Below are positions 24,901 through 37,130 of a stretch of DNA of 64,000 nucleotides, in pieces (position 1 is the stretch's first letter; every line of letters begins with the position of its first letter). Both the position numbers and the translations under genes were made by a program. The DNA comes from Himantopus leucocephalus. Its lineage: Eukaryota; Chordata; Aves; Charadriiformes; Recurvirostridae. The DNA is taken from contig RSEF01000021.1 of assembly GCA_003993805.1 (NCBI GenBank), positions 2,863,065 to 2,927,064 on the forward strand, given 5' to 3'. Under the pieces are notes generated by a model. That model did no database searches and was not told where the DNA came from. It was given only the letters and a program-made list of their open reading frames with translations.

Positions 24901-27900
24901 GTAGTGGTGCTGGAAGTGGAATGTGGTATTGCATTAAGACCTCATCCATTGTTTCCAAATATATAAACCTATACTTGAATATAATGAAAAATACTTTTTT
25001 CTGAAAAAAAAACTTACAGAGCTACTCATATTTTGTTGTTCTAGGTGATAAGTACTGTTCATTGTTATCCGTGTTTCCCTTTGTTTCTGTTATAAATTCT
25101 CTACACTTTCTAACTCTAATTTATAGTTGTAGCTATCAGTTTCTCTTACTTCATCTATGGTTAGTAGAATTAGCCCTATGATTCCTTTAGCATCCCTAGT
25201 GTTTTATAAATAGTTTTATCTGTTTTTAACTAACTCAACATTCTTTACTGTTAGTGAGATTGCATTTTTTCCCAATAAGTAAATGCTCTTTTATAGTTTG
25301 CAAATATTATTCACATTTTTCTTTTATTTCCCCTAAGCTTTTTTGTCTTCTAATTGTTTTTGTTGTAGTGAAATTGTCCACTTTAAAGCAGCAGGTATGT
25401 GTATTATTGATTCAGCCTTTATTTTCTCAAAACAAATACCATCAAATAATATTCCAACACCACTAATTCTTTATTATTAAATAAATTTCTTGTCACTACT
25501 CAAAAATTCCACTATGCCAGATACAATAGTTCTTGAGGGAGACAATGATTGGTATCATTTGTAAACAGGACTAATTTTTTGTTTATGTGTTTCTGGCAGC
25601 GTGAAACCTTCAGCAGACAGTACAAAGATTGAAATCACTCACTGTAATACATTTTTCTTACCCATTTCAAACAAATGTTTAAGAAGTGGACATTTATTTC
25701 TCTGGTGTGAGGAACTGTGAGCTCTCTAGTAAAGGGAAATATGATATATAGGGTAACAATTCAAACAGACGATGACGAGAAGGCAATGCTAGCCTGATGG
25801 AAATCAGTGATGGGATCCGGTGTAACAGCTCCTCCCTTGGGTCATAGACGGGATTGAGCTCTTGAGCTTCAGAGCTGAAAACCTAAATCCTACCTCATGA
25901 ATTAAAGAACTCTTCCCTCCATTATTAGTAGCAAAATCTTATGCCCCATCAGCACAGTAACAGCAAGGTAGCTACAGGATGCCTGTTGGACTAGAGCAGG
26001 TAGCGTTTGTACAAACAAGGTGCTTTCTCAGGAGCGTTATTCAAGAGTAAAATACAGGAATCTGTTCAAAACGTAAGAGCAAATCAAAACTGAACTATGA
26101 GATTGAGAAACGGAAGGGGGGAAAGACAAAGGAACACAATGTGTATTGTTGGTCATATAAGTAACTCCTCAGAGCGGGCATGTTTGCATGAGCAGACCTA
26201 CTCTCAGTTAAGTCCAGAGTGGGCAACAGAGGGAGCGGGGGGTGAAGCAGAGAAGCGCTTCAGGGGGCGTGCAGGAGCTGGCAATTGCTGTGGTAAAAGA
26301 CAGGAAGACAGTATGAAAATGTGCGTTTAGAATTGGCATCACACTGGATAAGCCTTGAAAAATGACCTACTAGCTACGGGCAGGCTAATACTCGAAACAG
26401 AGAAAGCATATCAGTGGCTTCTGAATTCTGTCCGGTATCCCGTAAAGTACCATAGAAGGGAAGAGTCAGCCAGACCCTCACCTCGCCATCAGACACGGGC
26501 TACTTGTAAAGGTGCCATCAGCATTCAACTGGGTAATTATCGCTGCTCAGAATGATCTCAGTCAAGAACTGTTTGTATATGGCTGTAGACACAGTACTGC
26601 TTTTGTTGTCTGTATATCACAGCTGAATGCTGTACTCGGGGATAATTGATTCATTTCCATAACTTACTGTATGTTGTAAAAAAGAGACGTATGTGGTCAC
26701 TCTCCTACACAGCGCTACTGGAGTCTCTCTGCAGACTTTATGTCTACTTTATTGTCATGATTTTTCTTAGTCTAAAATAAGATATTTTGAATTGAAAAAT
26801 GTATATTGTGGGTTTTGCTGTGAAGGGAAGCAAGTGGTCCAGTTATAAGGGAAGAAATAGTCCCACAGTTTCTTTGGATGGCTGTGATATTTGCACGTGG
26901 TACAGCAGAAATTCTCCCTTTCATGGCCCTCAGTCTCCTTCCCCTTGTGTAGACACTTAAATTGCACCTGCAGTCTGCATGGCACCGTCCTGCTAACTCC
27001 AGGGACCGACTCAGCACTGCTCCCACCCGCAGGTCCTGAAGGACCTCGATAAAATCCCAGCTCTGTTCTGCTTCACAGCCTGCCCTGCCATGAGATGTCC
27101 CTTCTGTGGGCATGATAGCCAAAGAGGCATCCTAAACAAGGGGACCAAGGCCTTCCGTGCTACAGAGACAGCTACAGCTAAAGTCATGTTGTTGCCTGGA
27201 ATAGAAAACTTCTGTTCATTTTTCTCTTCATTCCTTTGTTTGAAATGGGGCTTAGCTGGTGGAGACAGGTGAATGTAATGCATAAAGGAAGAAGGAGCAC
27301 GCTGAAGAGGGAATGTAAGCAGGAAATAGGAGAAAAAGAGAATAGCAAGAGAGACTGCAAGAATAAGGATGAGGTGAAGACATAGCGGTAGGGGAGGGTA
27401 ACACGTGGCTAATCTATAGCCTAGTCAAGTGTGCATTGTGTGCTGCTACACGAGCACTGAACGGGCCGTGTGCTTGGAAACAGCTCAGTGTATTTAAAAG
27501 AGAAAAAGAAAAAGAGATCATAGGCTGGCCAGTCCCTGATAAAACAGTGTATGTATTGTTTTTGTACCATTCTGAAGAGCAGTCTGTGTATTCTCTTGAA
27601 ATAAAAAAGAAACAGCCCTTTTATTGACCGTAGTTCTGTGTGAACAGCAGCTCTTCCTCTACACTTGGTTTTCTCAGAGTAATTTATGCTACAGGCTGCA
27701 GTGAAGTGTAAACACTCAATGTGCCTGTAAATAAGTGAGTTAGGTGTTGGAAGACATCTAGGCACACTACCACGGGGCTCCACGTGGGTTGATTTTCCTA
27801 CCTTCTCGATGCTGTGCTTGTACACTGAGCTCCAAGGGTGCTGCTTTGCAGCACTGACACTCCCGGAGGAGTGAAATTCATCCATTTTCTGGGTGCAGTG

Positions 27901-30170
27901 TATTTCCTAATCAGCAGCAGTTATGTCCTGAAATTAGAATAATTAGAAAGCTAAAATAGCATTGGACCTCATCAGTTCTTAGACGAGAAAACAGCCTTTA
28001 AGGGCAACTGGAGAGGTTATTGATAACGGTGCTATTTTAACAGGTGACACTCTTCCCTCCAAGGTTATAAAGTAGTCAATGCTCAAATGAACTTGGGGAG
28101 AGTTTGCGGCAGACTGGTATATGGTATAACTGAGTGCTGTTAAAAGCTTCTGCCTTCTGCCCCAGAGGTGACTAAATATCAGCGATGGGAGAAATGATAC
28201 CTCAAGTTTATAAAGCATGGGGTCTTCTTTGGGGATCAAAAAAGCAGTGAAAGTCAATTCTTGGTCTGTTTTTTTCTTTTTGTATTCTATCTGTTTCCAT
28301 GTATACTCACCCCGTTCCTCTGTCCATGGAAATCGTTAGTGAGCTATTTATCCGTCTGTCTATAGATCTTTCTGCAGGGTACCGAACGGTTAGAGTCTCC
28401 TTTGCAACACTGACCTTTCTGAAGGGGTTGTGGGTGTTTTACTGGGCTTCTTTGAATCTGAACCTTGTGAGACAAGGAAGAGACAGCGAGCAGAAGCTTT
28501 CATGTGTCTCACAGCTGCCTTCCTATCAGAGTCAAGATCTGATTTCATTCCTGAAAGGTCCTATTGTTTTCCATAAGGACTGTGAAATAGTTACTTGTTG
28601 AGTGACAGTGAATGCAAGGGCAGCTGGGCAAGTGGGGATGGTTCTCCCTGAACAACTCACAGCTGTGCACTAGGATGGCAGATGTGAGGATTTGACACCC
28701 CCTTTCCCCCCCAGGACAGAGTATGGGAAGCTGCTGTTTTCAGCCTAGATGAGACTTTGCATGGCAAATACCCTTCCAGATCTGAATGACCTCCGCTTTC
28801 TCAGAAATAGTCAGATGCTCTTTTATACAGAGGAATATATGTCAGATTTTTGAGCCAGGTTATTGACTAAAATAAAAAAATTTGTATCATCTGGACAGAA
28901 CAATGCAAACAGTTGTGGCTGAGAGTGTATGCACAAATCAGAGAGTTTTGATAAGCAAATGGCTGGTAGCACATATAAATTCTACTTGTTTTTCTTGACT
29001 CTAAGAACCAACTTAGCATCTTCAGCCTGCTTTTATGAAAGTAACTTCTGCACACAAGATTTCTAGCATTAATTAGTTTGTCCGTAGTTGTTCAAGTGAC
29101 TAGTTCTTTGTCCTTTCCAATGGGAGACTATTCTACTAGCTTCCAATACATTATTCCCAGCAGTCATACTGAGCTTTCATATTGCACTGTTTCATTTCAT
29201 TGCTCCTGAATTTATCCTGTTATATTTTCACTGAGCAATAGCACTCCTACTGTTTGTTTTCATGTCTCTCACGTTATTTATCAGTTGGCCAAATAGCGAG
29301 CCAAAAGTTAAAGTTTGAGGCTTTCTGAGATTTGGATTAATTTGTGGGAGGGTAAATATGTTAATCCACAAAGTAAAAGAGCTTCAAATATCACTCAAAC
29401 CTCCTGCAAGAAATAAGAATTTTAAATAAATTTTAAAGGAACAGTTCAAAGTTCCAAGGTCTTACAATCCAAATTTAGAGACAGAAAAGACAGAAATAGA
29501 AGAGAGACCAAAATTTATTCCACATCTGTTTTGGAAATGAACAAAGTGGTAGAAAGCTGAGAGCTTCCTTAAGTTGCTCTTCATATTTTTCTGGAGTTGG
29601 AGTTTGTGGGAAAACGAGAGTTAGAAATCGAGCAGCCGCTAATGTTGACAAAGGGCCTTTTGTCAAGACCATCATGTTATACCCTGTTCAGGGGTCTCAT
29701 CTTAGAAGAAGTGAGGAATGAAAATTGCATTGCACATTATAGAGCAGTCTGTCTGTTGTCCCCAGGCAAGTGGACATATCTCATGCAATGTATGGCTTGA
29801 GAATGTAACACCTTCACTTACAGAAGCTTCAAAGTTCAGCGACCACGCAGCTCCTTCTAGCCATAAATAGGGGTACAGTCCAAGACCAGGACTAACCACA
29901 AGCTCCATACTTGAAAGAATCTTAATGGTTCTAACTAACGTGTGGAGCCCAACCATTGTGGAGTCAGAGGTAGAGGCACATCCTGGAACTTATGCGATAC
30001 TGTGTTCTGTTGTGGACAGAGCTTCCTTTCCCTGTCCTTTATAACTCAGGTGTACATACACGCGCTGTAGTCAGTACAGTACATAAGAGCAACAATGCTC
30101 TTCTGTTGCTTTTTGAGTTCGAGTATCTCAAAGTAGTAAATGTTATGTTGCACAAGTCTCTCTCCCACCA
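24901..30170. other. Non-coding DNA with a purine-rich patch
   Basis: About 27260-27400 is strongly purine-biased on the plus strand. The longest open frame in the region (154 codons, minus, 27421-27885) shows no domain or family resemblance and ends in an Phe/Lys-rich low-complexity patch. No exon, RNA gene or mobile element is supported. Confidence 0.65.
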
Positions 30171-30177
30171 CAGTAAG

Positions 30178-30312
30178 TCCTTTCCCCATTTGAAAGATGG
30201 GGAAATTTGTTGAACAAAGATAAAATGGTTTTCACGTTCTACAGCACCTGGGCAGCAGACATGACAGAAGAACACTGATTCCCTGTGCTTTACTACTACA
30301 CTCTATGCTCTA
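30178..30312 (-). repeat. MIR-type SINE remnant
   Basis: 'ccccatttgaaagatggggaaat' type sequence (30184-30206) matches the complement of the MIR tail/core junction ('ccccattttacagatggggaaactgagg'). Further right, 'ggcagcagacatgacagaagaacactgattccctgtgct' (30251-30289) follows the complement of the MIR 5' half ('ggcagagctgggac ... aacccaggagtcctgattcccagtcctgtgct'). Order and spacing support a nearly full-length minus-strand copy. Confidence 0.65.
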
Positions 30313-33300
30313 TACTCTGCCTCTGCTAAGCAATAGAACCTCCTATGATTTCTGAGGCAAAGCTATTTTCTAGTAAATTTTCTCAGCTTAAACTGGTGAA
30401 AAGAAAAATAATGCTGGTGCAAAAGAATAGATGATTATAACAACAAGTTAAGCTGTGGGACTCACGGTGGGAAGATTATAAAATCTTTCTTTCCTGTAAC
30501 GGCATGTTCTTATACTTCAGCAACAGGATATTTGAGAAACGGTCTAAAGCAAAAAACTCCAGCTGCTCTCTCCTAGACGGAGGAATGCTCCAGAAATACA
30601 GCCAGTGGGTGGCCCAGATTCTGTCACTTGCGATACTGATGTTTTCAAGCAAGCAGGCTATGGCTAGCGCTTACCGTGGTGACTCATGGATTGCTAGGTA
30701 TATAAAGACACCACAAATGGCAAGCAGCAGTCTCTAGACCTTGGGGGTTCAGGGAGAACTGGTAGAAGCAGCACAAGCTGTCATTTGGCTGGGAGTGGGA
30801 ACAATTGCGTATTCTGAAAGCTGGTCTTAGTTTTATAGGGAGGGAGTTCCTGTTGGGAATGAATGCCATTTGCATGCTATTTACCCTGGCCATCAACAGC
30901 CCATAGTTATTTGAAGTCTATAAATAAAATAGGACAAAAGCAGCTACCTGCATGGAGTCTGTAAGTGCTTTTAGGAAAGAGAGTAATTTGTCCTCTAGGC
31001 AGACAGACCTAACATCAGTATTCATCACCTCACTCCCTATTCCTGAAGCCCTGGAGTCAAATCATCCTCAGATTCCCTGCCACAGTCCCAAGAGAGTTCT
31101 TGAAATCAGGGAGTTTAGCTTTAGAGAGACTGAGATTACAGCAGGGCCAGGCCTAGATGTCCTTTTGAACCCAGTTCTGGATTGTTTGTTATCTCCTTTC
31201 GTGGGCCATAGGGGCCGTCAACTCATTGCTGATGAGTTCAAAGGCAGAAGATCAGGTGTAGAATAGGTGTCCATCACAAACGTTTTAACAGATACAGTTC
31301 TACGCCCACATAGATGCCCACGCTTCAGAATACTTGTCTCTACATAAAACTACATGCAGCTATAATGCTAATTTTGCCCAAATAAAACCAAGCACATATC
31401 TGTACAATGAACACACACCGACACACAGCACCACATAAACACATACCTGATTCCAGGCTCACAGTCCACATCGCCATTTACTTTCTGCAAAGCCACCTCC
31501 AGCACACAAATAACCAAATCTCAAGCTGACACTCAAACATGTGTGTTCATATCAACAAAAACACTTCCACAAATAAGCTATATGGGCGCATTCATGTATT
31601 GCAGTAAAAATGCTCTTCAGCATATTTACACATACGAAATCTTACTGCTTGCAGGAACAAAAACCCACACAAGCAGCGCATACATACACACACATACACA
31701 AAAGACAGGAATCACTCAGCAGCTATAGTGTTTTTGCTGGCAGGAGAATGTCAGTCACTGAGCAGCCTGCCTCCAAACAGATGTTTGATTGTTTTTGGGT
31801 TGCGGTTTAATTGTTGGATAGTGTTCCAGCACTCAGAGGGGATCGAAAATACTCCAGGTCTGCAGCTGCAGCAAATGCCAGCCTTAAAACAAGGCGGATT
31901 CTGAAATCATTGCTCGGGGGGAAACTGCTTGCACAGGAAACCTTAGCCAAGCTCTGCATTAATACTACTTTGAAGTCAGAAAATTAATCTCTGCCATTTA
32001 AAAAAGTTCTGTTTTTTCAGGGCCTTTTGTAAGTTTATCTAAGACAAGCCAATTCCTTCTGGGCAACTGTGACAGTTTATTGACTTGCCCAGGCTTAGAG
32101 ACTTTATTGGGTCTCTCTTCGTTTTCCAGAAAATCTTTCCTGGATTCTGTCCTGCACTTCAAGGCTCCTGGTGGAAGTGAGAAGCAACTTATTAGTCAGT
32201 CTTTTAGTTGCTAGTCGGTTTTTATGTCATTAAAAGGCTTACTCAAAATAATTGAGCTTTGTCGAGAAGAATGAGTATTGCAAGAGTGCATCTCTGCTTC
32301 TCCAGCCACGGAAAGTAGCAGGTTGCATTATCTGGGTGCGCCACTGGAAACAGATGCTGGGACTGGTGGTAGATGAAGGAGTGTATGGGACACATGCTCC
32401 GCATTTAGCTTAGATTTGTGGGAAGAAATAAACAGAAGGGAGTGTGTAGCTGTTCTCTTGAGGACTAGAAATGAGAGACGCTGAGAAACTCGATGAGGGG
32501 TAAGGAGGTATTCGGAGGATCCCCCAAAGAAAACTTTACTGAGGATAATCAAAAGAAAAATCAAAAGTGTGCATTTGACCAACCATTTTGGATTCATTTA
32601 AGAGGATTCTTGCACCACTGACTCTCTTGACTCATAATATTCCTTGGGAACAGTTTCTTTGAAGTAGAGAGGACAGTGTTGGGCCTGTCATTCTGAGGAC
32701 TGTGGCATCCTTAAGAAGATCCTCTGATTGCCTGCTGCAAGAAAAGCAGATGGGATCTGTATCCAATAAGTGCTTATGTCTTACAAGTAGTTTGTGAGTC
32801 GGAACATTGCGTAAGATCTGTTACCTACGGTGCAAATGTAGAGCAGGTAACTGTGGGTTCCTTTGGGATGAAAGACACTAAATACTTGCAAGTTCTTGTG
32901 ATTATTGTAAATACGAATCAATCTTCTATGTCGCCTTTTAATAATATAAACACTGTAGAATTAAATATTTTTTTCTCTATTCTTTTGAAATTAAGAGGCA
33001 TATTTCCTGCAAGACTGCAGAGGAAAAGTACAGGCCCAAGCCCAGAAACCAGCTTTCCTAGTTTCATCTGGCGTTAAACAGACATACAGAGGACAGATAG
33101 TAAATTATTCCTTTGGTTCTCTAAACCAGTCCTAGAATATGCGTAGAAAAAAATATCCTGAAAAGACAGCCAAGAATAGAGCAAAGAGGTTCTGTGCAGG
33201 GTCTGCCTCATTCCCCAAAATCCACATGGAATCTCTTAGTGTCCAATGCAGTGCTACCTTGACAACTCCAGACTCAAAAGCTGTAGATTTAATAGGTGTC

Positions 33301-34080
33301 AGGAGCAAGGACTGGAGCAACAAACTAATTTAATGGCCCATCAGAGCAAAATATGACATCATGGAAGTTGCTTGGTCAGCCCTAGGTTAGGTAAGCCTCA
33401 GCACAGCTGTCTCAACTAGATTCTCCATTGCAGACTTCCTCAGCTCTGAATTTTGGGTCCTATATGGTTTTTTTCACTGACATTTTTCCATTTCCATTCC
33501 CCTCCTTCCCTTGGAAAAAAAGAATGACTATAATTCCAATATTTGTTCCAGTTTCTGTAAACTACCACTCCTGCTGAATTGACCTGTCCAGATGGTGTTC
33601 CTTTCAGCTCACACATACTAGTCAGGGAAGTAAAGAATTTGAAGCTTAAACCCATTAAAAATCCATATTGTACAATTTAGGGGGCAGATGAAAGCAGTGG
33701 TGCAGCTCAGAGCCATGTTATTTTCCTGCTGGATTTCTACTATAGCTTGTTTTATCTTCCTGTAGTCTGATACTAGATGATAATTTTTTAATCTTTTCTG
33801 AGGCAAAACCAATTTTCTTGTCATATGTATGCACGCTATCAAACACAGTGATATATTCACTTCCAGACTCCATTAGAATACAAAATAAATATATTTTTAT
33901 CTCTTTCCATTTCATCCAACATTCTTTCCAGGCCCTGTGACTCTCCCAAATCTTATTCTTGACCTCTGTGTTCAGTCCTTTTTCTTTTCCCACAGCTTTT
34001 CAACTAGGTTACTAAGTGTCTTCTTATTCGCATCCATTTGCTACCTGACAGCAGTTTCAAGATTTTCAGTAGAATGCTGA
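30313..34080. other. Non-coding DNA, includes CA-rich stretch
   Basis: An AP-1 consensus TGACTCA (30680-30686) precedes a TATAAAG (30701-30707), suggestive only. The CA-rich stretch is listed separately. No gene or mobile element was recognised before the CR1 at 34.085 kb. Confidence 0.65.
31380..31705 (+). repeat. Degenerate CA-rich low-complexity stretch
   Basis: The plus strand is rich in CA, ACA and CATA steps, strongest at about 31406-31450 and 31670-31700, with few G. It looks like an eroded (CA)n/(CATA)n array. The overlapping 60-66-codon frames are by-products of the composition. Confidence 0.55.
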
Positions 34081-34084
34081 AGGT

Positions 34085-34352
34085 TCTGTCTCCCATAACA
34101 TCCTCATGGGCAAGCTTGGGAAGTGTGGGTCAGGTGAGTGGCCAGTGAGGTGGATTGAGGAGTGGCTGAAAGGCAGAGCTCAGAGGGTTGTGATCAGCGG
34201 CGCAGAGTCTAGTTGGACGCCTGTAACTAGCGGTGTTTCCCTGGGGTCAGTACTGGGTCTGGTCTTCTTCAACATATTCATCAGTGACCCGGATGAGGGC
34301 ACAGAGTGTACCCTCAGCAAGTTTGCTGATGACCCAGAACTGGGAGGAGTGG
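34085..34352 (+). mobile_element. CR1 LINE ORF2 fragment (reverse transcriptase), broken by assembly gap
   Basis: This is a piece of the CR1 non-LTR retrotransposon ORF2, whose product copies CR1 RNA into DNA at a nicked target. The open frame contains SHNILMGKL just after RT motif [22 protein letters not shown] (motif B region; the family usually has SGVPQGSVLG), NIFISD, and the catalytic FADD box of motif C at 34322-34333, followed by ELGG. The motif A aspartate is not present at the left edge, so the copy is 5'-truncated or diverged there. No stop interrupts roughly 89 codons, so the copy is fairly young or lightly decayed. The right side is lost in 100 N. It is not a functional element: only a fraction of ORF2 remains visible. 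Confidence 0.93.
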
Positions 34353-34452
34353 NNNNNNNNNNNNNNNNNNNNNNNNNNNNNNNNNNNNNNNNNNNNNNNN
34401 NNNNNNNNNNNNNNNNNNNNNNNNNNNNNNNNNNNNNNNNNNNNNNNNNNNN
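34353..34452. other. Assembly gap, exactly 100 N
   Basis: A run of exactly 100 N is a conventional placeholder for a gap of unknown size. CR1 sequence abuts its left edge and a (GGGAA)n array its right edge, so repeats probably stopped the assembly. CR1 3' sequence is likely hidden here. Confidence 0.97.
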
Positions 34453-34492
34453 GGGAAGGGAAGGGAAGGGAAGGGAAGGGAAGGGAAGGGAA
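34453..34492 (+). repeat. (GGGAA)8 microsatellite, G-quadruplex motif
   Basis: Eight perfect GGGAA units directly follow the gap, so the true array may extend into it. Eight GGG runs with two-base spacers meet the usual G-quadruplex pattern on the plus strand. Open frames that cross it are artefacts. Confidence 0.95.
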
Positions 34493-35590
34493 ATGGAGTG
34501 TTTTCCAGGTAGATATATCATTCTTCCCAAAGTGGGTTATACAAATTACATCTTAAGCGGATCAAACGCGTAGGTCTGGGCTACTGAGAATGTTGCTTAC
34601 AACAAATGCTGCTGTAAGGGCAGGGGTAAAGTCAGAGCGAATCTCTCACATGTTTTTCAGAAAATACAGTGTCGGCACATGTAATTCTTTACTCCTTTGA
34701 GACATCTTTCCTTCATTTTATTTGAAATTGACTGGAGACAAACTAGTAATGCACAAAAATGTGGGGAACTGGTTGTAAACTGTAGCGGGAGGAGTGGGCA
34801 TGAACTAAACTTGGAACAGACTAGCAATTAATCCAATCCCGTCTTTAAAAAAATCACAACCACCCAGGAACGGGTGCTATGTGCCGTTCTTACTGGTAGT
34901 GACTTCTGCCAATAGTATTAGGTCATGTTCCTACTGTAATGTAGGGTCTGAGCCTTCTACTGATATAAAGATTTCTCTTGATATTTTAGTGTCCATGAGC
35001 TGAGGACTTCATCTGAACCTAACAAAAAAATAGGTACAGATTGTGCTGGGATTCAGTTTCGAATCACTTTTCTCCAACTTTTCTTATGCCATCCATGCCA
35101 GAACCCCCCGTGCCCCTAGCACCCATGATGGTTCAGACTGGCTTTAAAGCCACATAAGTAAAACACAGTCTTTAGGGAAGACTAGTAAAACATTTTTTAA
35201 AAATAAACAAGAAATGTTCTCACTGATCTAAGATATAATTAACTGTGTTTGCATTGATACAAACATTCTGTCAGGTTTAAATGAATATAAATGGTTGTTC
35301 AAAAATAAAGGAAAGGATTCTTTTTTTAAAGAGCATAGTCTGCTCTAATGGGATCTAATAACTCTTAATAGTCCTCCATAAAAGTAATAGTGTACTTAAA
35401 TCTCCACTTGGCAATAATCCGGGGCAGAAAAAAGTGCATTTTAAAAATGGGAACAGCTCAAGGCTGCATGTTCGCAGCCAGCAACGACAAGCTGAAACAA
35501 TACAAGGAATCCAGATAATGAAGCACATATGTCTTTCCAGTTCCATGCGAGTCAACAGCTTCCTCATTTACGCAATCAAAAGGGGAAAAC
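34493..35590. other. Non-coding DNA, nothing recognised
   Basis: AT-rich with short T and A runs (for example 35321-35327). No CR1 continuation could be seen right of the gap, and no gene or RNA was recognised. Confidence 0.65.
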
Positions 35591-35591
35591 C

Positions 35592-36215
35592 AGTCCCCCA
35601 TTAATCCCAGCACCTGAGGTGAAGGGGTGAGGACCGCAAAACTAAATAAGCCCTCGTATCAGCGTTGACTAAGACTTACAGAAGTGAACTCACTTTGTGC
35701 TTTGATTTCTTTTCTCTTTTTCCTTCCCCTCTCTTTCTTCCTGGTATATACATTTTCAAACCTGGGGGCTGTGGGAAAGCAGATTAAAGCCAGGCCTCGA
35801 GGTTTATATAAACTAAATGAGGCACATGGCAAGATGCCTGGCATGAAACATAGGGCCCGATTCATAAAATAGTTCAAAAGCATATATATAAAGTTTAAAA
35901 TGGGGGGATCTCCTGGCCGTAGACTGTAGCGGAGTGTCTCAATAGAGCGCAGGCTGCTGCGCCGCTGAAAGAAGCCCTCGAGGCTTCTATTTCCAAGGCA
36001 AATGTCCCATTTGACACAGCTGGAACCTGAGGCCTAAGTGACAGAGCACCGTCTTAAGCAATCGGTGTAATGTGCCTAGAAAACGGAAGGAGCCGGTATC
36101 AGTGCTTCTTTCAATACTTTGAAGTAACTCCCTCAAGGTCATTTGTATTGATAGCGGCGACTATCGGGCTCGGACCTCTTGGCTTACAGCGGCCAGCTCC
36201 AGCCGTTGGAGTGTG
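35592..36215. promoter_or_regulatory. Candidate composite regulatory region with CpG clusters
   Basis: Left part: TTAATCCC (OTX-type, 35601-35608) next to CACCTGAGGTG (35611-35621), whose CACCT arms face each other as in paired ZEB/Snail sites. Middle: CTCGAG at 35796-35801 and a perfect 12-bp palindrome GTTTATATAAAC at 35802-35813. Right part: CpG clusters at about 35931-35982 and 36151-36205, a second CTCGAG (35977-35982) in the loop of an agaagcc/ggcttct inverted repeat. The mix of motifs and CpGs in otherwise CpG-poor DNA suggests constraint. No coding frame is supported. Confidence 0.33.
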
Positions 36216-36479
36216 ATATATGGCACCAGGGTAAAGGTTTGAGCTTTGCCTACTGTTACCAATGGCTAGAAGACTGCATTTTCATTTGCTCGCTGTCTGC
36301 CACGCTACACAATACCTTTTTTAATCATGGATGTAGAGGGAAGGGATAAAAGCAAAAAAATTGAGGAAAAAATAATTTCTTTTCAGGATGTACTTGAATG
36401 AAAACCAGCACATTTTTCATTTTCAGTTTTAAAGAAGTCATCTTTCACTTGTAATCAACTCAAAACACTTCCAAATCTA

Positions 36480-37130
36480 CTAGTCTAAAACAAAAGAGTG
36501 GCAACTTGTGGTCGTATATTTAGGAAAATTAATTCCATTTGAATTCAGAGTGATTTTTTTTTCATACTGGGAGTAAGAAATCCCCCCCGAGTGACTAACA
36601 GCAGATCCCATTAACTGCGAAGGCCAAAGGGGAAATTGACAAGTGAACGATTTGGCCATGAAATGAGGTGAACTAATTTGCAGAGGAATGAGTATTTGTG
36701 AGCATCTGGTGGCTGGCCTGCCTATGATAGCACGGATAAACTGCACGCAAAAATGAGTGTTTGGCTTGCTTGATAGTAGACAGCAATGGCCCCAGAACTC
36801 TCTAGTGATCTGGAGCTTACAGAAATTCTCTGCATTACCGAAGATTTTCTTTTTTTTTTTTTAACTAAGCTCTTCTTTCCTATCCAAAATGTGTTCATAG
36901 CTGTGTTCAAAGTAGCAGTGAAGACAGGCTGTTTAGGCACACAGTCACAGATGTTTCCCCCGTTCGTGTGATCGACGTGAAGCAGATATTATTCCATGCC
37001 ATGTTATCTCAGAGGCTAATGATGGACAAGTTTCAAAAGGTTTGCAATTTGCAAATAATTGATTTGGAGGAACTCCCACAACAGTGACGCTTCTCTGGAT
37101 CTTATCAAAACTCTCCGTACATAGCGGATC
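36480..37130. promoter_or_regulatory. Candidate conserved regulatory blocks
   Basis: Two motif-dense stretches. At 36520-36745 there is AATTAATT (about 36527-36534), GGCCAAAGGGG (about 36621-36631) with a nuclear-receptor-like CCAAAGG, TTGACA (about 36635) and a CATCTG E-box (36703-36708). At 36990-37075 there is GGCTAATGAT and a perfect 10-bp ATTTGCAAAT at 37047-37056, a palindromic POU/C/EBP-like site. They are separated by a T-run near 36849-36862. Composition and motif density resemble conserved non-coding elements; this is inference only. Confidence 0.28.

Noticed and set aside
27421..27885. 154-codon minus-strand frame
   Set aside because: No recognisable family, ends in low-complexity Phe/Lys sequence, length within chance expectation for 64 kb.
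30680..30707. AP-1 site followed by TATAAAG, possible promoter
   Set aside because: Both are short motifs expected many times in 64 kb, and no transcript or exon supports them.
34106..34573. 155-codon frame crossing the first gap
   Set aside because: Only the left half is real (CR1 reverse transcriptase). The rest is 100 N plus translated GGGAA repeat.
35041..35075. 'ttcgaatc' considered as a tRNA T-loop
   Set aside because: No anticodon arm, acceptor stem or A-box in the surrounding bases.
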